From Planctomycetaceae bacterium (GTDB lineage: Bacteria > Planctomycetota > Planctomycetia > Planctomycetales > Planctomycetaceae), in assembly GCA_020426085.1 (NCBI GenBank), contig JAGQQP010000071.1, positions 1 to 11,448 on the forward strand: a DNA stretch of 11,448 nt, given 5' to 3'. Position numbers and translations under genes: made by a program. A model generated the notes under the pieces. That model was not told where the DNA came from. It worked only from the letters and a program-made list of their open reading frames with translations, and searched no databases. This document shows positions 1 to 9,400 of the stretch, piece by piece (within the stretch, counting starts at the first letter, position 1; each line of letters opens with the position of its first letter).

Positions 1-88
1 GTTGTGAGGGGAAGCTGTCAGCATTTCAGGTGGCCTTGTTCCAGGCAAACCATTTTGTGTGATTGCGACTCTACCTACGCTGGCATGA

Positions 89-118
89 TTGTTATAAGTG
101 GAATACACCAGTTATAAT
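89..118 (+). promoter_or_regulatory. Candidate sigma70-like promoter
   Basis: A perfect TATAAT lies at 113-118. It is preceded, with an 18-base spacer, by TTGTTA at 89-94, which matches four of six bases of the -35 consensus TTGACA. This is the best -35/-10 pair in the leader. It lies nearly 290 bases before the chosen start codon, so it would imply a long untranslated leader. Planctomycete promoters often match this consensus poorly, and an AT-rich leader can give a TATAAT by chance. Confidence 0.3.
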
Positions 119-393
119 TTACCTATTTTGTGCAAATTTCTTTGACATCGGTTCAGACTAGTTTTTAGCATCAAAGGCTGGAATTCTGTAAACAGTCAGG
201 TTTTACGCGATTATGGAGAGTGTTCGAATGTTCCATTTCGAGTAAGTTGCTGGCAGAATTCAATGAACTGAATCAGAAAATTGACAACTAACAATACAAC
301 AAAGTGGCATTCAAGTTTGTTCTGAAATGAGAGAAGTGGGATGTGATTTCCTGCTCGAATTTCAGTAAAATGCCATGGCAAATTAGAGTTTAT

Positions 394-398
394 GGGAG
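394..398 (+). promoter_or_regulatory. Shine-Dalgarno-like GGGAG supporting the ATG at 406
   Basis: GGGAG ends seven bases before the ATG at 406, which is ideal spacing. The in-frame ATG at 370 has only AATTTCAGTAAA before it and no purine-rich site. The ATG at 433 has only a weak GAG before it. This site is the main reason for choosing 406 as the start. Confidence 0.55.
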
Positions 399-405
399 AC
401 AGCAG

Positions 406-3400
406 ATGTTACTGACATCTTGGGTTGAGTCGATGCGAGTTGCGTTCGAAAAAAGCCGGAAGGCAACTTTAAATCCTCGTCGCAGACTTCAGCTTCGAAG
501 TGTTCCTTCCTCCGCCCGCCAGAAGGTGCAACGCCGCATTGCGATCGAGCAACTCGAAGATCGAACTCTTCTGACGTCGCTGATCATCAATCAACTCACC
601 GCAGGGCTGGGAATGACGATTAACAACTCTATCCTGGACCCTGACTCGGATGGTTATTCGAATTACGATTCGATCATCTTTGAAGATCTGACAATCAACG
701 CAGCTTCAGGGACCGGTGTTTCGATCGACCTGGATGGATTGCAATTCCAGAACGATGATCATACTGCAGACGTTCCCTTCTCGATTCTGTTTGATAACGT
801 CACTGTTACTGCAGCTGCTGGCAGAGGAATCGACATTGAGCTGTCTGATTTGTCTGCAGCTTCCATCTCGATCGCCGTGGACAGTTCTACCATCACGGGC
901 GCCGTCGGTAATGCCTTCAACCTCGATCTGACAGATATCACAATCAACGAATTCAACATCATCGATTCGACTCTCTCCGGGCAGTCTGGTGCTGGCGTCA
1001 CTGTTGCGATGAGTAATGCAACACTCGAGGAGACCTCGATCAGACGTTCGACCATCGATGGCGTCTCCATTGATGTTGCCGATGGATCGGAACTGCTTCA
1101 CACAACTCTGGCTGACAACACCATCTCCGGCACATCAGGAAACGATGGCGTCAGCGTCAATATCGTGGACTCCATTGCAGAAGAACTGCGTCTGACTAAC
1201 AACAACAGCATTAAGGGTGTGAGTATCAATGTCGACGATACCGCCGCCGGAGGTGCTGCTTTACTGACAGAGTTGTTCATTCACTCAAATACCATCACCG
1301 GAAACACATCCGGCGCCGGTGTCAGTCTGAATTTGAATAACGTCGATCAGTTTGTCTCGATCACCGGAAACTCCATCACAGGTAACAGCGGTGACGGGAT
1401 TGTCTTCAATCAGACTGACGGGGATCTGAGTGGTGAAATCGGCGATAACCTGATTTCCGGCAACACCGGTCACGGTATTTTCTTCACACCGTCAACTACA
1501 AATCCGGCTCCAACTGGCGCCTCTCCCGGTGTGCCCGCGAATCCCGGTGTTCCCGGTGGTCCGACAGACAGAATTGATTTCGCCGCTCCCCGCAGTGAAG
1601 TGCAGGTCGTCAGTTTTGCGGGTCCAGCCAATGGCGGGGCTTTTCAGCTGCAATACACGGACAACCGTGGTAATGTTTACACAACCGGTGATATTGATTT
1701 TACAGCGACAGCTGCTCAGGTGAAAGCAGCGCTGGTCGCATTAGGATCAGACATTCAGGTTGATGATATTCTCGTCAACGGGAATTTCGTCGATGGATAC
1801 GAAATTGAGTTTATCAATGATCTGGCCTACCAGAATATCAATACATTAGAAGTAGTGAATTCTACTCTCACATTCAATACCCCCATTGTTTTTCTGTCAC
1901 AGGATTCCTTTGATCAGCAGGAAAGTGAAGTCCAGACTCTGACGTTCAACTTCCCACCGACCTTTGGGTCTTACACCCTGTTTTTCCTGGGGCAGTCAAC
2001 GACCCTGAGCTGGGATAGTGATGCGACTGCTGTGCAGGATGCCTTAAACGCCCTGGCAGCGAACTTATATCCCGCCATGCCCTTGGGTTTTGAGTTTGTG
2101 ACAGTTGTCGATAATGGTACAGGATTTACGATCACAGTCGTTGATACTCACGAAAACCCGCTGGCTTATACTGATATTGACCAGATTATTCCGAATTCGA
2201 CTGGCTTAAATTTTGACATCACCATTTCGGAACAGCAGGCTGGGTCAACAACATTAAACGAGCAGCAATTGCTCGAGTTCGATTATACGAATTTTCCAGG
2301 CGGTCAGCAGTTCATACTGACCCTGGGGGGGACCTCAACCGCACCAATCACCATTGGACCTAACAGTGCCACCACGATTGCCAACATTGATGCCGCACTG
2401 GAAGCTGCCGGATTTGGGACGACGGGAACTGATTTTACCGTTACCGGTAATTTTGCGAATGGTTTTGTGATCGAATTTACGGGTGATCTGGCATTAACAA
2501 ATCAAGCATTGTTTCAGGTAACCCTGCCTCCTGGTATTACTATTACTCCGGATACTACAACAGAGGGATCGGGTCAGAATGAAATACAGGGAATTTATTT
2601 CCCCGCGCAACCCGGAGGGGGCGATTTTACGATCAGCCTCGATACCGAAACGACAGTTCCCCTGGCCTTCGATGCGACGGCTGCTGAAGTTCAGGCTGCC
2701 CTGGAAGCGCTGGCGAATATTGGTCCGGGAAATGTCCTGGTTACCAAATCGAGTTTTGGCAGCAGCTTCATATTCCTGGTTGAGTTTGTGGGTGCAAACA
2801 GCCTGAGACCTGCCGATTTTGTGAATAATCCCGCTGGAACAGCACTCACCGTCGATTTTTCAAATCTGATCGCGTCAGTCCCTTCCGTAACAACTGTGAC
2901 AGAGGGAACCAGCCTGAATGAAGTTCAGGAAGTGGTTGTGAACGGAACCCCTTCTGCAGGGGATTTCAGACTTTCATTCGATGGAGTTGAAACGACTGGA
3001 GTCATCAATTTTGATGGTGATGCGAGTGATATCCTGGCTCAATTAAATACCATTCCCGTACTGAACGGTAATGTTCTGGTCCGGGGAGATGTTGCCAGCG
3101 GATTTGAAATCGAGTTTGTTGGTGATCTGACAAATGTGAATCCGCCACAAATCGCTGTGACTGCCTTCAATCTTACCGGTGCCACGTTGAACGTGAAAAC
3201 CACCACCGTCGGTGGGTATCTTCGCGGTATCACGGGGAACACGATTACCGGTAACACCGGTGCCGGGATTGAAATCGATCTGGAGATGTACACCTCGTTC
3301 TATGGAGATATTTCGGGGAATACCATCAGCTCCAACAATACCCAGGGGATCAATCTGAACGCCGCCGATCCGACCACTCTGGTCAGCGTTGATTTCAGTC

Positions 3401-6400
3401 TGTCCGTCGAAGGTAATACAATGGACGGCAACCAGGGGGCAGCCATCGCTGTCAATATGGAAGATACGGCGACCGGTGACGTGAGTATTGTCGGAAATAC
3501 GATTACCAATACACGCAATGATTTGAATGCAGCCACTCCCTATACCGGTGACGCGATCTACATTGACCTGTATGGAACAGACGTCAGCTTTGAAGCGTTC
3601 AACCAGTTACGTGACCTGATTATTGATGGTAACTATATCGGCACTGACGCAAACAGCACGAATGGTCTGGGGAACGCAGGTCATGGTATCGGGATTCATA
3701 TCGAAGAATCGACTATCATCGACTACACACAGATTTCCCATAACGTCATTGTCGGCAACACCGGTGATGGGGTTAATTTCCATCGGGAAGATGACGCACG
3801 CGTGGGGCGTGCCGATGTCGATCCGATCGTAGGTGAAGAACGTGCCGTTAAAATTTTCAGCAACCAGATCACCCAAAACAGTGATGGTATTGATATCCTG
3901 GCCCAGAATGGTTCGCTGACCACTACCGATTTCGAAATCAAGGACAACGTACTGTCTAACAACCTGCGTGATGGTCTTAAATTTCACGCTGAAGCGGATG
4001 CCTTGATTTTCGCAGATGTCATCAATAACCAGATCAATTCCAACCAGATGAACGGGATTGAATCGACAAGTTATACCACAAGTTACTTTGGTACCGATCA
4101 ACGCGATGTCGCTGGTACCTGGATGCAGAATACGATCAGCAATAACAGTCACCATGGTATCGACATTTCCGGCCGCATCGGAAACCATGAAATGCTGTTT
4201 ATCGGTCTGAATGGTGTCGATCCTGTGACCGGTCAGGATCGGGGTAACCTGATCAGCGGCAATGGTCGAGACGGTATCCAGATTGCCGCATTGATTGACC
4301 GGGTTGATGGTCGAGTGAGAATCGCGAATAACCAGATTCTCAGCAACGCAACAGGCGGTGTGGAACTGACTGGAGCTGGTCTGCAGTCTGCAATTGATAA
4401 CAACCTGATTGCCCAGAACAACGGCAAAGGGATCGACATCAATTCCAATGAACAGACCTCATTCATTCGTGGAAACATCATTACGGAAAACGCCTCCGAT
4501 GGTCTGGAAGTTCTCAGTGCCAATCGAATTTCTCATTCTGAGGACAACTTCACCTGGACAGTCACGCGAAATGTCCAGCCTGTCACGAGTGTAACTGCCA
4601 TTGGGAACTTCATTGATAATAACGGTGGTCGTGGTGTGGACCTGCAGACAGAAGATACAGCCAATTCGGACTTCATCTTTGGTGATGGAACCGAGGCTGG
4701 TGCAAACCGTATTGTTTCCAATGGTCTGGAAGGCTTCTACGTTGTGACAACTGCCTCTGTGGGGCAGGATCAGGATGCTGCCAGTACTGCGACACTGGAT
4801 GCCACGGGTAGTGTCACCAACTCCAATGCCGACATGGTTCTGCAGATCAATACCAACTACATCCAGGACAACGGGGTCAACAGCAATTTCACGACCAATG
4901 GTCTGATTCTGCGAATTGGTACCATGAATTCAATGTGGGGGGGAGGATCATTTACCTCGTCAACACAAGAACCGACATCAGCGGCGGGGGTTGGCCGTGA
5001 AGATGCCAGTGACAGTTCCAACGGCCGTTCTAATGTGATGGTGACCGGAAACGTCTTTGAAGGGAACTACGGGGAAGACGTCTTCATTGAGTCATTTGTC
5101 TCAACCGTTGATCCCAATGTGACTGCCGACGTCTGGACGTCTCCCGCGTCGAATCCAAACTTCCGCGTTTTATCCTCTTATCAGCGTGATCCACTGGCAA
5201 GACTGAACCTGTATTTTGAAGAGAATACCGGTAACGGTCTGGATGTGACCAATTTCGGGGCATATTACGATACGTCTGAAGGTACATTTAAATCACGTCT
5301 GAATAATTATACTGCACCTGTTCCTGACGGACCTTTTACTTCTGCCACTCGACGCCGTAACGCACAACGTATCGCGTCGCGTGCCGGTTATAATCCGACA
5401 ACCGAAGCTTCTCCGAATGGTCCTCCAGATACAGGCAACGTGATTGGTGCCAGTATTGACCCGGCGTCAGGACGGATTCTCATTCAATCCGACGACGTGA
5501 GTGCACTGGCGAACGGTTATGCTATTGAAATTACCCGTTCTTTACGGGCGTCACAGAACTTTGATGCAAGTCCGATCTATGGTCTGTTTACTGTTGCTGA
5601 TATCGATTATAACGCGAATACTTTCACCCTGGTGAGTACTGAAGGTTTTGATCTGACCGGCTATTCGACAACCGGTGTCTGGTCTACAAATGAGAATACT
5701 CTATCGTTTGTGTACGATGGGGTCGGTGTCAGTACATTCCGCGTCAACCAGACTTTTTTCAATAACTCTTTTGACAGTGCTTCGTCAACCTTTACGACAT
5801 CTGTCGTGCTGGGCAATCTCACCGGTGAAAATAACTTTGCCTGGGATTTCTGGAGCCCCGATGCTGACACCTTCCTGGTGCCTGTTGTCAGTACGTTCCT
5901 GACAGCCGATATCTCTGTAGCTGTACCTGATCCCACTAATGATACCAATGTTGGTGATTTTATCATCTCCTTCACCGAAGATGTGGCCAATGTTGATTTT
6001 ACTGACTTTGCCCTGTTCCATGATAATGTTGATATAAGCGGCCTGTTAACTTCTCTCATGTTTTCTCAAATCGATCTGCGGACTTTCAGGTTGAATATTG
6101 ATTCGATTCTTGGCACTGAAGGAGATGGCGAGTATGAACTGCGACTGATCAATGATGGTACGATTTCAGACGCCAAGTATCTTTCTCCAACGTCGAATCC
6201 CCGAAATTTCCTGATGTTTGGCGATATCGAACGGTTCACCGTCGATACATCAGATCCGACAGTCACGATTGACAATGTATCTCCCGATCCTCGTAGTGCC
6301 GCAGTGGGAGAACTGATTATTAACTTCTCCGAGGATGTAACAGGTGTTGACCTGGGTGATTTCACCCTGACCGGTCCCAATGGTGCTGTCAATCTCGCTG

Positions 6401-9400
6401 CAACTCCTGCGACTTTGACACAGGTGACCGGCAGCCAGTTTGTCCTCGATCTCAGTAAAGTAACGAGCCTGTCAGGAACGTATACCCTGACGATCAATAC
6501 CACTGTATCGTCATCAATCGTCGATTCCGCCGGTAATGCACTGACTGCTGCAGGCAGTAAAGCCAGCGAAACCTGGGTCAATGATACACTCGCTCCCATT
6601 GGTACTTTTCAGGCTGTGGCTGATGGGACGGTAACGTCAGTCGATTTCGATTTCGATTTCCTGGAAACTGTTACGGGTGTCGATGCTTCAGATTTTGAAC
6701 TTTACAGAAATGGTTCACTTGTCTCCGGGGGAGTTTTGAGTGTTACCGGAGCTGGAGGGAGCTATACCGTCAATCTGGATGGGTCTCTCACCAGCCAGAC
6801 TGGCGTTTATACGCTCGTCTTCCTGTCAGAAGAATCTGGTGTTACGGACGCATCAGGCAATGCTGCTGCCAGTTCATCCGATGCGAAGTGGAACAACGGT
6901 ACAGACTTTACGGCTCCCACCGCCGGGATTGAAGATGTATCGCCAGACGGTACCTCATTGGATCTTGATGATATCCTGAATGATGTCATTGAAATCAAAG
7001 TAGCGATCAACTTCTCTGAGCCTGTTTCAGGAGTCAATGACAATGATGGAGTCAAATACACAAATTTCGTATTGAATTACGATGATGGTACTACCAATCA
7101 GGACTATGATGTACTCGTCGGTACTCTGACTGATGGAAATGGTCAAGTCATTGGTGTTACTCCGCTTTCCTCTTACCTCCTTGACTTGAGCTCAGTGATC
7201 GATTTTTACAATTCAGATGCAGATCCAAATAACGATTTAGGCGATGGTCTATACACGCTGAAGCTGCTTGGTGGTACCGGAACAATTACCGATGTTGCAG
7301 GAAATGTCTTCACCTCAGGTGCGACAGACACCTTCCGGATTGGTGATCCTGTGCTGCAGGCTTCGATTCAGGATATTCCGCCTGTGGTCCATACCAACGT
7401 GGGGAATGTATCGATCAGCTTTGATGATGGAATCACCTCTGTTTTTACGGATGGTGTGACACTCGATGATTTCCGGTTGACACTCAATGGGCAGGCCCTC
7501 GATCTGGCGGCTGCTGGCGTCACGCTTACGCCTGCCGGTACTGCCTCAACCTTTACCCTTGATTTATCGATGATCACTCAGGTGGCTGGCTCTTATGAAC
7601 TGACACTGATTGCTGCAGGTTCAGGAATCACAGGTGGTGGTAATGCACTGCTGACAGATGCATCCGTTTCCTGGATTAATAGTTCCACCATTGATTTGAC
7701 TGGGATTGATCCTGCTAACGTTGACCGTGTAGATGATGTTGCCGGTGATGGAATCGTCGGTGACGGCAGTGACGCCACAGTCACATTGCGTGCAGCCATC
7801 CAGGAAGCGAATGCCCTGGTTGGTTCAAACACGATCGAACTGGCTGCGGGTACCTACCTGCTGGGTATTGCTGGCATCGACGAAGATCAGTCTGCGACCG
7901 GTGACCTGGATATTCGAGACAACCTGACGATTCGCGGTCAAGGAGTCGGTGTCACCATTATCGATGGTGGTGCCCTGGATCGTATCTTCCAGATCTTTGC
8001 CGGAATCACTTTGAATCTGGAAAACCTGACGATCACCAATGGTTTCCTGACGGGCAGCGATGATGGTGCCGGTATCCGCAACAGTGGTACCACCACCCTA
8101 ACGAATGTGGAAGTCACAGATAACCACGCAGAAGACAGTGCCGGTGGTATTAACAACAGTGGATTGATCGTGATCGTTGACAGTACGATTTCCAATAACA
8201 CCGCTGGTGGAAGTGGCGGTGCCTTGCGAAATACAGGAACTATGCAGATTTCACGCAGCACGATCAGTGGAAACACCACAGCCCGTGATGGTGGGGCGTT
8301 GTTCAATGCCGGAGCCGGAACTGCAACTATTTCGAACACGACTTTCTCAGGTAACTCTTCCGATCGAAGTGGTGGTGCGATCCGCAATACTGCGACCCTG
8401 ACTGCGATCAACAACACGATGACTCTGAACGATGCCGGAACAACCGGTGGAGCTATCTCCAACAGTGGAACTGCCACCATTCAGAATAACCTTGTGATTG
8501 GAAATACTGCGACCACAAACCCTGAACTCGATGGTGCCTTCAGCAGTCTCGATGGAAACCTGATCGGACTGGTTGGGTCTGCAACCGGCTTCGGATTTGG
8601 CGATATCATCGATGTCGCGGATCCTACACCAGTTCTGGATCTGAACCTGGCAGACAACGGTGGTCCCACTCTGACTCACGCCTTGCTGCTGGGTAGTATC
8701 GCCATCGATGCTGGTATCAACGCCAATACAGATGCTCTGGAACAACGGGGATCAGCCCGTATTCTGGGGTCAAACGTTGATATCGGGGCTGTCGAATATG
8801 GTGCCTTCTTCGTGAACAGTACTCTGGATACTGTCGATGCCAATCCCGGTGATGGTATTGCCGCCGATGCTAACGGAAATCTCACCCTGCGTGCTGCAAT
8901 CATGGAAGCCAATGCCCTGGCTGGTGATTCTGTCATCATCCTCGGGGCAGGAACTTATGACCTGACTTTATTCGGGTCAGGCGAAAACTTATCTGCGACA
9001 GGCGACCTGGATATCACTGACACTACGGGCAGCCTGACGATTCTCGGTGCCGGTATTGGTCAGACCATTATTACTGCCGCCGGACTGGTCAGTGAAAATG
9101 ACCGTGTCTTCGATATCCGTTCCGGTGCTGATCTCACACTGCAGGGCGTGACGATTACCGGCGGTAATGTGATTGGTGGAAGCGGCGGTGGTATCCGCAA
9201 TGTGGGTACTCTGACGCTGGTCAACTCACTGGTAGATGGTAATGCCGCTGAAATTGATGGTGGTGGTATCCTGAATGGCGAACTTGGTCTGCAGGGGACT
9301 TTGATTCTGAATAACACCGATGTCACTAATAACAGTGCCGTCGATGGTGGTGGTATCTTCAATAATGATCAATCTCAACTGACGATTGTCGACTCTGAAA

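Larger units (their letters stand above)
1..405. other. Non-coding leader upstream of the giant gene
   Basis: No convincing gene is visible in this stretch. The frame of the downstream gene is closed by a TGA at 328-330. The only open piece at the left edge (1-117, + strand, ending in TAA) has no recognisable protein character and could be chance. The region is more AT-rich than the gene that follows. It holds one candidate promoter (89-118) and a ribosome binding site (394-398). I saw no convincing hairpin followed by a T-run, so no terminator for an upstream gene is called. If the promoter is real, the untranslated leader is about 280 bases long. Confidence 0.6.

Noticed and set aside
1..117. 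Open frame at the left edge ending in TAA at 115-117, as the tail of an upstream gene
   Set aside because: It is short, and rich in Cys and other residues in no familiar pattern. Nothing distinguishes it from chance.
142..170. TTGACA at 142-147, and again at 281-286, as -35 elements
   Set aside because: Neither has a -10 box matching more than three of six bases at 16-18 spacing, so no promoter was called there.
181..261. Inverted repeat GAATTCTG (181-188) and CAGAATTC (254-261)
   Set aside because: It is only eight bases, six of them the self-complementary GAATTC, with a long loop and no T-run. It is probably chance.
370..372. Earlier in-frame ATG as the start, adding 12 residues
   Set aside because: It has no Shine-Dalgarno-like sequence upstream, whereas the ATG at 406 has GGGAG seven bases before it. 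It remains possible.
716..931. Plus-strand short open frames in other phases, such as 716-931, 2579-2806 and 10211-10426
   Set aside because: They overlap the giant gene out of phase, have no ribosome site of note, and their translations lack any recognisable feature.
3607..4188. Minus-strand open frame of 193 codons, and similar ones at 6066-6599 (177) and 7938-8480 (180)
   Set aside because: All lie inside the continuous + frame that encodes clear repeats. Their translations show no domain or motif and arise from the repetitive codon pattern of the real gene.
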